Counted from the stretch's first letter, positions 6,290 through 14,194 are shown. The stretch is DNA of 34,555 bases from Gammaproteobacteria bacterium (GCA_026709365.1 JAPOTD010000003.1:12651-47205); one strand, 5' to 3'. A program made the numbers and translations. Notes: generated from the letters alone by a model not told the origin.

Positions 6290-8146
6290 CTAATCCCGCA
6301 ATCCGTAGCCCATCGCACGCGCCGCATTGCGGAAGCCGCGTTCAGACTTCGCGCGCACCACGATATGGCGCTCGCCGGCGCGCAGGCCTGCCTTGGCGAT
6401 GCGCGAGTCGCCCATCAGCTTGGCGGCAACGTCCGCGTCCGCGCACTCGATCAGGATCGCTGCTCCGCGCATCCTCAGTGCCGCCGCGTCCCGGCCCAGG
6501 CGTTCGAGAAAGCCCTCCACCGTTTCCGGCAGCGGCTGCTCGTCCCGCTCGGCCAGAAAGGCGCGAAGCGCATCCAGGTCGCCGCCCTCTTCGAGAGCCA
6601 GCACAATCCTCTCCGTGTCAAGGCGCCAAACAGCGTCCGCTTCAGGCGCTGCGAATGTTTCTAGGATGGCTGCCTCCTCGACGGAGGGCGAGCCGTCCGC
6701 CACGATCCTCCGGTCGGCAAACACCTGCATCTTCGTGCGCTTGGCCACCGAGGGCGGCTCGTACTCCTCGGTCAGGCCAAGGCAATGGGCGCCGAGGTCG
6801 TTTAGGCGGAAGTGAAGCAATCCGTCGTAGCGGCTGAGATAGGCCAAGTCGTCCGTCCCCCAAATGTGGCGGAAGTCAGGGCGGGCGCCTTCGGGCGGAA
6901 TGAAGGCAACGTCCACCATGCCGATGGTCGCAAGGTATTCAAGCAGCAGGCACAGAAGGTAGCGTCCCTCGATGATTTCCCAATCGTGCGAGCCTTCGTA
7001 GCCGAGGCTGCCGTAGTTCTGGTCAAACAAATACAGATCCCAAGGGTTCGTCGTGACCGGAAAGTTAAGCGAAGCCGCGCGCATGAACCGCCCGAAGTCA
7101 TCGAACGCCACCCAGGAGCCCACGGGGCAGGTGCGCAGCGCCTCGGCGATCACGCATCGACGCTTCGCCGCGGCGGTCAATCCGCGACGCCCCTTGCCCC
7201 GCTGTTGGCCTTTGATCTGGTCCACCCGGCTGAATTCATCGAGCAGGCTCGATGCGCACCATTGCTGCCAGATGCCGCGAAGCACCCTGTGCGCGGGTAA
7301 GGTCAACGACTCGCGCCCCTTCCGGGTCAAATCCAACCGCGCGCCTTGAAGTCTCGCAAGCCCGGACGCCTGCAGCAGCCACGGCCACGCAAACGCCCGG
7401 ATTGGGCCCGGAACTTGATCCCACTTGCGCTTCTTTTCGGCAAACGGGTCATAGAAGTCGCCTCCGTGCAACACTTGGGCAATGCGCCGGACAGCGGCTG
7501 CGGATGGCCGTCGCGTCTTGGCGCTCACGGCAATGGCGCCTTCACTCACCAACCGCACGACCGCGCGAAGATCGTTGGCCGCGGCACGTTCCATGTGCCG
7601 CACGGTCACATCCAACGTCCTGGTCTTTCCGCGTTCACCGTAGCCGGCAGGGATCGAGACCGTTTCCGGCAGTTCCTCCGTGGTCCGCAACGCCGCCTCC
7701 GGCGGCGGACTCGCGAATTCACGCAGGCGCGCGGCAAGGTCGGCCGGCACAAAGGCAAGGGGTCCGTCCCGATAGCTGGGAACGAACAGGAGCCGCAGCC
7801 CGTCGCTGGCGGTGCCCACACGGCGCCAATGGTCGGTGCGACGGCCGAGACCGTTGGGCAGCGCCCCGTGCTTGGCTTGGAACCTGACGGCATTGAACTT
7901 GCCGTCGCCGTGAATGGTCTCGCGCACCGCCATCCGCTCCGGAGCGTCGAGCTGCGCCCAGATGTCCCGCAACAACGCATCGTCCGCCATGCGCTCGGCG
8001 ACCACATGCACCATGTCGGCCTTGCGCGTCGGTTGCGGCTTCGGAATGGACAAGGCCTTCATCAACTGCCGCAGCGCATCGACGTTGTGCTCCCGCAGCG
8101 CTTCGAGCAGCGTTTGCGGCACACCCTCATTAGGCGACCCAAGCAT
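6290..8146 (-). CDS. Helicase-associated (XPB/Ssl2 N-terminal-like) domain protein, no helicase motor
   Basis: 618 residues from an ATG with GGAGG 8 bases upstream; an in-frame GTG at 8191 lacks a ribosome site. The N-terminus (TLLEALREHNVDALRQLMKA, then PTRKADMVHVVAERM) resembles the small DNA-binding-like helical module at the start of helicase-associated proteins, followed by LDAPERMAVRETIHGDGKF. The middle holds PVGSWVAFDDFGRFMRAASL and LLEYLATIGMVDVAFIPPEG, winged-helix-like. The C-terminal 130 residues (RIVLALEEGGDLDALRAFLA, PETVEGFLERLGRDAAALRM) look like the Helicase_C_3/XPB-N region (PF13625). No Walker A, DEAD or other motor motif is visible. Such proteins often sit beside a helicase; none is here. 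Assignment is from pattern memory and is only moderately secure. Confidence 0.5.
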   Translation of the reverse strand: MLGSPNEGVPQTLLEALREHNVDALRQLMKALSIPKPQPTRKADMVHVVAERMADDALLRDIWAQLDAPERMAVRETIHGDGKFNAVRFQAKHGALPNGLGRRTDHWRRVGTASDGLRLLFVPSYRDGPLAFVPADLAARLREFASPPPEAALRTTEELPETVSIPAGYGERGKTRTLDVTVRHMERAAANDLRAVVRLVSEGAIAVSAKTRRPSAAAVRRIAQVLHGGDFYDPFAEKKRKWDQVPGPIRAFAWPWLLQASGLARLQGARLDLTRKGRESLTLPAHRVLRGIWQQWCASSLLDEFSRVDQIKGQQRGKGRRGLTAAAKRRCVIAEALRTCPVGSWVAFDDFGRFMRAASLNFPVTTNPWDLYLFDQNYGSLGYEGSHDWEIIEGRYLLCLLLEYLATIGMVDVAFIPPEGARPDFRHIWGTDDLAYLSRYDGLLHFRLNDLGAHCLGLTEEYEPPSVAKRTKMQVFADRRIVADGSPSVEEAAILETFAAPEADAVWRLDTERIVLALEEGGDLDALRAFLAERDEQPLPETVEGFLERLGRDAAALRMRGAAILIECADADVAAKLMGDSRIAKAGLRAGERHIVVRAKSERGFRNAARAMGYGLRD

Positions 8147-8309
8147 CACCCCAACCTCCCATGAAATGAAGGGCAACGCGTTGACTTGCACGAGGGCTTC
8201 CGCAACGCGATTTCGACCCGAGTTGATTGCGGCTCACTGGCTTGCACCCCGTTCATGCAACCCATTCCACAATGCCGCCTGAACGTTCGATTGCCATTCA
8301 CCCTCCGCC

Positions 8310-9077
8310 TTAAGGCGTGCCCCCGTCCACCCGGATCAAGGTGGCGGTGGTGAAGCTGGAGGTGTCGCTGGCGAGGTAGAGGGCGGCGCCGACGATCTCG
8401 TTGGGCTGCCCGCCGCGGCCCAAGGCCAGCGAGGTCTGGGCGCGCTGCTCGAAGGCTTCCATGTCCCAGGCCTTGGCGATGTCGGTGAGGTAGGGGCCGG
8501 CGACGATGCCGTTCACGCGCACCTTGGGGCCATAGGCGAAGGCGAAGGAGCGGGTGATGGCGTTCAGGCCCGCCTTCGCCGCCCCGTAGGGCTCCGAGGT
8601 CGGGCTGGGGTTGAGGGAGGCGGTGCTGCTGATGTTGATGATGGAGCCGCCGTCGCCCGCCGCCATGCGCTCCCCGATCAGCGCCGACAGCCGAAACGGT
8701 CCCTTGAAGTTGACGCTCACCACCTTGTCGAAGAGCGCCTCGCTGATGGCGCCCAAGGACGGGTAGAGCGGCGACATGCCGGCGTTGTTGATGAGGATGT
8801 CCACCTTGCCGAAGCGTTCGTAGGCCGCGTCGGCCAGCTCCGCCAGCTGGCCCCAGTGGCCGACGTGGCAGGCGTAGGGCAGCGCTTCGACGCCCAGGGC
8901 GCGGGCCTCCCCGGCCACCGCCTCGCAAGCCTCCGCCTTGCGGCTGGCGATCACCACGTCGGCGCCGCGTTGGGCCAAGGCCAAGGTCATTTCCCGGCCC
9001 AAGCCCCGGCTGCCGCCGGTGACCAACGCAACCTTCCCTTTGAAATCAAGCAGTTCGTCCAATTGTTCTTCTCCCAT
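8310..9077 (-). CDS. Short-chain dehydrogenase/reductase (SDR)
   Basis: 255 residues, classical SDR length. The NAD(P)-binding motif is VALVTGGSRGLG near residues 16-27, followed by NNAG (ILINNAGMSP) and the catalytic Ser and YxxxK (SSTAS and YGAAKAG). The C-terminal TATLIRVDGGTP is the usual end of FabG-like oxidoreductases. An Arg after the glycine motif (ASRKAE) suggests NADPH preference. The ATG at 9077 is preferred to an in-frame TTG at 9083. It is divergent from the next SDR gene and shares a 166-bp intergenic region with it. Substrate unknown. Confidence 0.9.
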   Translation of the reverse strand: MGEEQLDELLDFKGKVALVTGGSRGLGREMTLALAQRGADVVIASRKAEACEAVAGEARALGVEALPYACHVGHWGQLAELADAAYERFGKVDILINNAGMSPLYPSLGAISEALFDKVVSVNFKGPFRLSALIGERMAAGDGGSIINISSTASLNPSPTSEPYGAAKAGLNAITRSFAFAYGPKVRVNGIVAGPYLTDIAKAWDMEAFEQRAQTSLALGRGGQPNEIVGAALYLASDTSSFTTATLIRVDGGTP

Positions 9078-9228
9078 CCGCAAGCTAGACTGTGGCGCTT
9101 CGCCGCCGGAACGCAGACAACGCCCGGCTGGCCCGTTGGGCGGTCAGTATAGTCAGGGGAACGGGCGTTCCAAGGCCAACCGGGCAGGTCGCTGTCGAGT
9201 CGGCGGCAGAACCGTCATTCAAATCATC

Positions 9229-9237
9229 AAAGGAGTT
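9229..9237 (+). promoter_or_regulatory. Ribosome binding site that fixes the SDR start
   Basis: AAAGGAGTT lies 6 bases before the ATG at 9244 and decides this start over upstream in-frame codons that run back through the divergent gene. Confidence 0.8.
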
Positions 9238-9243
9238 GGAAAT

Positions 9244-10116
9244 ATGGGCATGTTGGAAGGCAAGGTCGCCGTGGTAACGGGGGCAGGCGGCGGTTTGGGC
9301 CGCACCCACGCGCTGCTGCTCGCCAAGGAGGGCGCGGCGGTGGTGGTGAACGATCTCGGCGGCGCTCGGGACGGCACCGGGTCAAGCACCTCGATGGCCG
9401 ACGGCGTGGTTAAGGAAATCCGGGCCGCCGGCGGCCAGGCCATCGCCCACTACGGCTCGGTCTCCGCCAAGGACGACGCCATTGGCATGATCGATGCGGC
9501 GGTCAACGAGTTCGGCAAGATCGACATCTGCATCTGCAACGCCGGCATCCTGCGCGACAAGTCGTTCAAGAACATGACCGATGACATGTGGGACGTGGTC
9601 CTGGACGTCCATCTGCGCGGCACCTACCTGGTCACCAAGGCCGCCTACGACAGGATGCTGGAACTCGGCAACGGCGGCCGCATCATCATGACCAGCTCCA
9701 CCTCCGGCCTGCTCGGCAATTTCGGGCAAACCAACTACGGCGCCGCCAAGGCGGCCATCGCCGGGTTCATGCGCTGCCTGTGGCTTGAGGGGCTGAAATA
9801 CGGCGTGACCGTGAACGTGCTGGCGCCCACCGCGACGTCCCGGCTCACCGAGGACATCCTGCCGGAGGAGGTGCAGGACCAGTTCCCGCCGGAGACCGTA
9901 TCACCCCCCGTGGTGTGGCTGTGTACCGACGAGGCCAAGGACGTCACCGGCCGGCAATGGCTGGTGGCGGGCAACCGGGTTTCCCTGCTGTCCTGGCAAC
10001 TGACCCCCATCGCCGACCGGGACCTCAGCCACGGGCCATGGGACGTGGCCGAGATCGGCGAGCGCATGCTGGCCAGCAAGGAGAACTGGCCGCCGATCAA
10101 TCCGCTGCGGGGATAG
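9244..10116 (+). CDS. SDR, peroxisomal multifunctional enzyme type 2-like
   Basis: 290 residues. Motifs: VAVVTGAGGGLGRTHALLLA (cofactor site), VVNDLGG (Asp for NAD preference), CNAGILRDKSFKNM and the active site SSTSGLLGNFGQTNYGAAKA. The DLGG...D and ILRDKSF...D pattern is characteristic of the (3R)-hydroxyacyl-CoA dehydrogenase domain of MFE-2/HSD17B4 and its bacterial relatives, which act on hydroxyacyl-CoA or steroid side-chain intermediates. The C-terminal extension (SHGPWDVAEIGERMLASKEN) goes beyond the basic SDR fold, as in that group. An excellent ribosome site precedes the ATG. The gene is followed by a repeat family B unit and a strong hairpin. Confidence 0.88.
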   Translation: MGMLEGKVAVVTGAGGGLGRTHALLLAKEGAAVVVNDLGGARDGTGSSTSMADGVVKEIRAAGGQAIAHYGSVSAKDDAIGMIDAAVNEFGKIDICICNAGILRDKSFKNMTDDMWDVVLDVHLRGTYLVTKAAYDRMLELGNGGRIIMTSSTSGLLGNFGQTNYGAAKAAIAGFMRCLWLEGLKYGVTVNVLAPTATSRLTEDILPEEVQDQFPPETVSPPVVWLCTDEAKDVTGRQWLVAGNRVSLLSWQLTPIADRDLSHGPWDVAEIGERMLASKENWPPINPLRG

Positions 10117-10140
10117 CGGAAGCGCCACGGCGGATCTCAA

Positions 10141-10206
10141 TCGAGGGCGGGACGCCCTTGCCCCGGGGGCTGTCGCCCGAACCCAGCGGATTTCCGGAGC
10201 GAGAAG
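10141..10206. repeat. Repeat family B, single unit
   Basis: Begins TCGAGGGCGGGACGCCCTTG, continues CTGTCGCCCGAACCCAGCGG and ends CCGGAGCGAGAAGG. It aligns along its whole length with the reverse complement of 3602-3665. It sits just after an SDR gene in the convergent spacer. Confidence 0.6.
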
Positions 10207-10259
10207 GCCCCGAGGAAAGCGACGGCGCTTAGGGCATTCCGTCCACTGGCCTTGCCGAT

Positions 10260-10286
10260 GTCCTTGGCGGGGCAGCCGCCAAGGAC
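10260..10286. terminator. Strong hairpin between convergent SDR genes
   Basis: GTCCTTGGCGG pairs perfectly with CCGCCAAGGAC over 11 bp around a 5-base loop. It lies 144 bases after the plus-strand SDR and 17 bases after the stop of the minus-strand SDR. There is no clear U-tract, so a bidirectional terminator role rests on position and stem strength. Confidence 0.5.
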
Positions 10287-10302
10287 GGCTGGCAAATTGA
10301 GG

Positions 10303-11031
10303 CTACGTTCCTAGATCAGCGGGCGGAACCGCGAATCCGGGCCTGTCCTTAAGCTTGGCCCGGACTTCGCCGTTGGCGCCGTTTTGCAGCAGATCGACCA
10401 CCTCGGCGGCCATCATCGACGGCGGCATGACGCCGAACTCCGGGGCGCGAAAGGCCTCCGGCACGATGGCGGTGTCCACCACCCCCGGGCAGACCACGTT
10501 GATGCGCAGGGGACCGCCCGCATTGGCTGCAGCCACGCTGCGCCCAAATCCGATGACGGCGTGCTTGGTGGCCGAGTAAAGCGGATCAACGGGCAACGCC
10601 CCAAAGCCCGCAATCGAGGCGGTGAGGGTGATGGCGCCACCCTGCTCGCGCATCAACGGCAACAGCGCCTTGACGCCGTGAAACACGCCGTCGAGATTGA
10701 CGCCGAGGATGCGCCGGTACTGCTCCAGGGACACGTCCTCAATCGCCAGGAACGGATCATCGGTCGGCACGGTCATGATGCCGGCATTGAGATGGGCGTA
10801 GTCAGGCACGCCAAGGCGCTCGACGCAGTCGTCCACCGCCCGCTTCACCGCCTCAAAGCGGCTGACGTCGCAGGCAATGAACTCGCCGCCAAGTTGGCTG
10901 GCCAACGCAGCGCCAGCCGCCTCATTCAGATCGCACAGCGCCACCCGAGCGCCCGCCGCGCTGAGCTGCCGCGCCACTTCGGCGCCAATGCCCGAAGCAG
11001 CCCCCGTCACCAAGGCGATCTTGTTCCGCAT
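10303..11031 (-). CDS. Short-chain dehydrogenase/reductase (SDR)
   Basis: 242 residues. It shows IALVTGAASGIGAEVARQLS (cofactor motif), LCDLNEAAG (Asp, NAD preference), a variant NAG motif (AHLNAGIMT) and the catalytic Ser with YxxxK (TASIAGFG and YSATKHAVIGF), followed by NVVCPGVVDT. The ATG at 11031 has GGAGGG upstream; the longer frame to 11073 has no such site. It ends facing the SDR at 9244. It lies next to the hpaR-like gene but on the opposite strand, with a shared upstream region containing a family A hairpin, so a link to the catabolic cluster is possible but unproven. Confidence 0.88.
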   Translation of the reverse strand: MRNKIALVTGAASGIGAEVARQLSAAGARVALCDLNEAAGAALASQLGGEFIACDVSRFEAVKRAVDDCVERLGVPDYAHLNAGIMTVPTDDPFLAIEDVSLEQYRRILGVNLDGVFHGVKALLPLMREQGGAITLTASIAGFGALPVDPLYSATKHAVIGFGRSVAAANAGGPLRINVVCPGVVDTAIVPEAFRAPEFGVMPPSMMAAEVVDLLQNGANGEVRAKLKDRPGFAVPPADLGT

Positions 11032-11080
11032 GTCCGTCCCTCCAAAGATTCCATAGTACCCAAACCCACGCAAAGTGCGC

Positions 11081-11103
11081 GGAGTTTTGCGCAGCGAAAC
11101 TCC
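11081..11103. repeat. REP-like hairpin family A, copy 4
   Basis: GGAGTTTTGC pairs with GCGAAACTCC (one G-T wobble) around loop GCA. Flanks AAAGTGCGC before and GTCCGCACCCGCGCAGC after resemble copies 1 and 3. It lies between two divergently transcribed genes. Confidence 0.65.
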
Positions 11104-11129
11104 GTCCGCACCCGCGCAGCGGTTGCGCG

Positions 11130-11158
11130 TTGACAGCCAAGCATGTAGTTAATACGAT
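11130..11158 (+). promoter_or_regulatory. Sigma-70 promoter of the hpaR-like gene
   Basis: A perfect -35 TTGACA (11130-11135), a 17-base spacer and -10 TACGAT (11153-11158, four of six). Transcription would begin near 11165, about 26 bases before the ATG at 11191. Confidence 0.65.
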
Positions 11159-11171
11159 TATGTTTAACATA
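11159..11171. promoter_or_regulatory. Candidate operator of the HpaR-like repressor
   Basis: TATGTTTAACATA is a perfect palindrome around one central base (TATGTT/AACATA). It begins directly after the -10 and covers the expected transcription start, where a MarR-family autorepressor would be expected to bind. Its AT-rich neighbourhood contrasts with the GC-rich window. Confidence 0.5.
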
Positions 11172-11190
11172 TTAATTGAATGTCCGGCCC

Positions 11191-11661
11191 ATGAAGCCAT
11201 TCGACCGCTCCCTGCCGATGATGCTGTACCGCACGCTCGATGCGGTCATGCCGGCCTTTCGCGCCATCTTCGCCCAGTTCGATCTGACCGAGCAGCAGTG
11301 GCGGGTGCTTCGCGCGCTTTGGGAGCGGGACGCCAGGCCCTTGGTTGCGTTGGCGCAGGCCACCCTGATCCAAGCCCCGAGCTTGGTGGGCATTGTCGAT
11401 CGGCTGCAAAGGAATGGATTGGTCGAGCGTCGGCGCTCCGACTTGGACAGGCGCGTCGTTCGAGTGTGCCTGACCGCCGCTGGGCAGGCGCTGGAAGCGC
11501 AGGTGACCCCCTTGGTCGATGCGGCGTATTCCGATCTTGAAGGCATGGTGAGCCGGGATGAATGGAACACGCTGATGGCCACGCTTGCCAAGATGGCCGA
11601 CCGAGCCAAGGCCGGCATTGGGGAACCGCAAGGCGAGCCGCTCCGTGCGGCCAGCAGCTAG
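11191..11661 (+). CDS. hpaR: MarR-family regulator, HpaR-like
   Basis: 156 residues from the ATG; an in-frame TTG at 11176 overlaps the operator candidate. HpaR represses homoprotocatechuate (4-hydroxyphenylacetate) degradation genes in enteric bacteria and is released by the aromatic substrate. The match is distinctive: FDRSLPMMLYRTLDAVMPAF, LTEQQWRVLRALWE, ATLIQAPSLVGIVDRLQRNG and RRRSDLDRRVVRVCLT (recognition helix and wing). It precedes an HpaB-type hydroxylase gene, as expected for a local repressor. Its TAG stop lies within the terminal repeat of a MITE-like element, so the C-terminal residues (EPLRAASS) may have been altered by the insertion. The promoter and operator are described separately. 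Confidence 0.85.
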   Translation: MKPFDRSLPMMLYRTLDAVMPAFRAIFAQFDLTEQQWRVLRALWERDARPLVALAQATLIQAPSLVGIVDRLQRNGLVERRRSDLDRRVVRVCLTAAGQALEAQVTPLVDAAYSDLEGMVSRDEWNTLMATLAKMADRAKAGIGEPQGEPLRAASS

Positions 11662-11822
11662 TGTCCTGTCCCGCAAATAAGTGTGATTATTCGTGGCCGT
11701 TTCGGCCCCCGGCTGCGTTGCTCCTTCTTGTGTGGGGCCTGCCACACGGCGGCGTCGCGCCTTGCCGGGAACCGAAACGGCCTAGCGCCTAAAACCCGCT
11801 TATTTGCGGGACAGAACACTAG
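11658..11822. mobile_element. MITE-like element 2 (165 bp, 26-bp terminal inverted repeats)
   Basis: Bases 11658-11683 and 11797-11822 are inverted repeats with two mismatches (CTAGTGTCCTGTCCCGCAAA inward), bounded by CTAG on both sides, which fits a 4-bp YTAR target duplication. A nested perfect 11-bp inverted repeat (11695-11705 GGCCGTTTCGG with 11772-11782) encloses a hairpin GTGTGG/CCACAC. Bases 11716-11766 match 2837-2888 of element 1 closely although the ends differ. It has no coding capacity. It lies between the regulator and the hydroxylase and supplies the regulator's stop codon. Confidence 0.75.
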
Positions 11823-11845
11823 GAACCAACTCAAGGAGTGGATGG

Positions 11846-13291
11846 ATGGGCATCAAGACAGGCGCGCAATACCTCGACTCATTGCGCGATGGGCGCGATG
11901 TATGGATGCACGGGCGGCAGGTGGCCGACGTCACCAAGGAGCCCGGACTGGGGCGCGGGGCGAGGACGTTGGCGGACTTCATTGACCGGCAACGGGAACC
12001 GGAGTTGCTCGACAAGCTGACGTTCGTCGGAAACGGCGAACGCCATCCGATGTCCTTCCTGCTGCCGCGCAAGGCGGAGGATGTGCGCCGACGGGGCGCC
12101 GCCTTCTACGAGTGGGCCAAGTGGTCCAACGGCATGTTCGGCCGCACCCCCGACTACAAGAACGCCTCGGTGGCCGCCTTTGCCGGCGCCGCCGAGTTCC
12201 TCAACGAAAACGGCGGGCCAGTGGATTTCGCCGCCAACATGCGCACGTACTACGAAGAGGCGCGCAGCCGCGACTACGTGCTGACCCACACGCTGGTCAA
12301 CCCGCAGTTCAACGCCGAACTGGCGCGGCAGGGCCGATCAAGCCCCGAGGTGGCGCTCAAGGCCGTCAAGGAAACCGACGCCGGCATCGTCGTCAACGGG
12401 GCGCGGCTGCTGGCGACCCTGGGGCCCCTTGCCAACGAGATCGAGGTGTTTCCCTCCACGCTGCTCAAGGCATCAGATGAGAACGCTCCCTTCGCCTTCG
12501 CGTTCACCCTGCCGATCAACACGCCGGGCCTGCGCATGATCTGTCGCGACACCTACGATACGGGCAAGTCCGAGTTCGACGCGCCGCTGGCCTCCCGCTT
12601 TGAGGAGATGGATGCGGTGGTGATCTTCGACAATGTGCTGGTTCCTTGGGAGCGCGTGTTCATGTACCGCGATCCGCTGCTCTGCAACCGGGCGTTCGCC
12701 GAGACCAACGCCGTGGTCCACATGATGCACCAAGTGGCTTGCGGCAAGCTGGCCAAGGCGGAGTTCATCGTCGGGCTGCTGTGCGCCATGGCCAAGGCAT
12801 CAGGCAAGGACAGGGACATGAACGTCAAGGGCCAGATCGCCCAGGCCATGTGGATTGCCGAAACCGTGCGCGCGCTGCTGTTCAGCGCGGAGCAGCAGCC
12901 GGAGCGGGACCAATGGGGGCTCCACATCCCGAAGCGGCGTCCGCTGGACACGTCCCGCAACCTGTTCCCCCGCCTGTATCCCAAGCTCATCGAAACGGTA
13001 CACATGCTGGGGTCGAGCTCGCTGGTCGCCACGCCCTGCGAAGCGGATTTCGGCAACGACATTGCCGACGACGTGGAACGCTACTTCCAGCAGGTCAACC
13101 TGGAAAGCCGGGATCGGGTGGCCCTGTTCCGTCTCGCCCACGACGTCGCGGTGTCCGGGTTCGGCAACCGGCAGGTCCTCTACGAGCGCTTCTTCTTCGG
13201 TCCGCAGAACGTCATGGCTTCCATATACTACGACCTCTACGACAAGGAAGAGATGATGGACCGGGTCAGCGGGTTGCTGGACGGGATTTGA
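11846..13291 (+). CDS. hpaB: 4-hydroxyphenylacetate 3-monooxygenase-type flavin hydroxylase (HpaB family)
   Basis: 481 residues, typical of the FADH2-dependent oxygenase component of two-component 4-hydroxyphenylacetate 3-hydroxylases, which add a hydroxyl group ortho to a phenol. Features: TGAQYLDSLRDGRDVWMHG at the start, FYEWAKWSNGMFGRTPDY (substrate and flavin site region), DYVLTHTLVNPQFN, ETDAGIVVNGARLLATLGP, FDNVLVPWERVFMYRD and VHMLGSSSLVATP. AAGGAG lies 8 bases before the ATG. No HpaC-type flavin reductase is in the window, so the reduced flavin must come from elsewhere. PvcC and chlorophenol monooxygenases share the fold, so the exact phenol is inferred from HpaR and HpaE nearby. Followed after 36 bp by the FAH-fold gene. 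Confidence 0.88.
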   Translation: MGIKTGAQYLDSLRDGRDVWMHGRQVADVTKEPGLGRGARTLADFIDRQREPELLDKLTFVGNGERHPMSFLLPRKAEDVRRRGAAFYEWAKWSNGMFGRTPDYKNASVAAFAGAAEFLNENGGPVDFAANMRTYYEEARSRDYVLTHTLVNPQFNAELARQGRSSPEVALKAVKETDAGIVVNGARLLATLGPLANEIEVFPSTLLKASDENAPFAFAFTLPINTPGLRMICRDTYDTGKSEFDAPLASRFEEMDAVVIFDNVLVPWERVFMYRDPLLCNRAFAETNAVVHMMHQVACGKLAKAEFIVGLLCAMAKASGKDRDMNVKGQIAQAMWIAETVRALLFSAEQQPERDQWGLHIPKRRPLDTSRNLFPRLYPKLIETVHMLGSSSLVATPCEADFGNDIADDVERYFQQVNLESRDRVALFRLAHDVAVSGFGNRQVLYERFFFGPQNVMASIYYDLYDKEEMMDRVSGLLDGI

Positions 13292-13327
13292 CGGGTTCTG
13301 GTTGGACGGCGCGGATTTTCCATCACC

Positions 13328-14194
13328 ATGAAGTTTCTCAGCTTTGCCTTTGAGGGCGCGCCTCGTTTCGGCGCTATCCTGGACGGGGGCATCATCGACC
13401 TCGGCCGGCGCCTGCCCGAATATCCAAGCCTGGGCGCAATGCTGGCCGCCCGGGCCCTCGACCGGGCCCGGAAACTCGCCGAATCCCTCCCCGGAGACTG
13501 CGACCCGGCCACCGTGACGTTTTTGCCGCCGATTCCCGAACCGGGCAAGATCGTCTGCATCGGCGTCAACTATGCAAATCGCAACGAGGAGTATGCGGAC
13601 GGCAAGCCGGCGCCCGCCTACCCGAGCGTGTTCCTGCGAACCCCCGAATCGGTGACCGGCCACTTGCAGCCCCTGCTGCGCCCGCCGGAATCGGAGCAGC
13701 TCGACTACGAGGGCGAGATCGTGCTGGTCATCGGCAAGGCGGGCCGCCGCATTCCCGAATCCCAAGCACGGGACCACATCGCCGGCCTCACGCTGATGAA
13801 CGAAGGCACTTTGCGCGACTGGACCCGCCACGGCCGGTTCAACGTGACCCAGGGCAAGAACTTCGAGCGCTCCGGATCCATCGGCCCCTGGATGGTGCCC
13901 ACCGACGAGTTCGACCGCTTCGACCATCTGCAGCTCACCACCCGAGTCAACGGCGAAGTGCGGCAAAGCGACTCGACCGAGAACCTACACTTCCCGTTCG
14001 AGCGCCTCGTCAGCTACCTATCGACGTTCATGCCGCTGAAGCCCGGCGACCTGATCTCCACGGGCACGCCCATCGGCGCTGGCGCGCGCTTCGATCCGCC
14101 GAGATATCTCCGGCCCGGGGACCTGGTCAAGGTGGAAGTGCCGGGCATCGGGGTTTTGGAAAACGGCGTCGAAGACGAGGTTGGCCCGGACTGA
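13328..14194 (+). CDS. Fumarylacetoacetate hydrolase (FAH)-fold enzyme
   Basis: 288 residues. FAH-fold enzymes hydrolyse or decarboxylate carbonyl acids made by ring cleavage; HpaG, a decarboxylase/isomerase of the homoprotocatechuate pathway, is one. The core begins with PIPEPGKIVCIGVNYANRNE and has the metal-binding YEGEIVLVIGKAGRRI, LTLMNEGTLRDWTRHGRFNV, QGKNFERSGSIGPWMV, and STGTPIGAG with the closing VEVPGIGVLENGVEDE. The usual NDxSxRD metal strand is NEGTLRD here, Glu in place of Asp, seen from memory in one FAH subgroup. The gene is 36 bp from hpaB and converges on the ligB-like gene. It could act on the product of the HpaE step, but the reaction is not fixed by sequence. Confidence 0.85.
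   Translation: MKFLSFAFEGAPRFGAILDGGIIDLGRRLPEYPSLGAMLAARALDRARKLAESLPGDCDPATVTFLPPIPEPGKIVCIGVNYANRNEEYADGKPAPAYPSVFLRTPESVTGHLQPLLRPPESEQLDYEGEIVLVIGKAGRRIPESQARDHIAGLTLMNEGTLRDWTRHGRFNVTQGKNFERSGSIGPWMVPTDEFDRFDHLQLTTRVNGEVRQSDSTENLHFPFERLVSYLSTFMPLKPGDLISTGTPIGAGARFDPPRYLRPGDLVKVEVPGIGVLENGVEDEVGPD

Noticed and set aside
10260-10286. CRISPR-like or riboswitch structure
   Set aside because: It is a single perfect hairpin between convergent genes; a terminator is the simpler reading.
8310-11031. The three SDRs as part of the aldoxime pathway
   Set aside because: They lie upstream of hpaR on separate transcripts and the middle one resembles hydroxyacyl-CoA dehydrogenases; no sequence evidence ties them to the cluster.
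12800-13966. 388-codon minus-strand open frame
   Set aside because: Antisense to the HpaB and FAH-fold genes; no domain and shadow-like composition.
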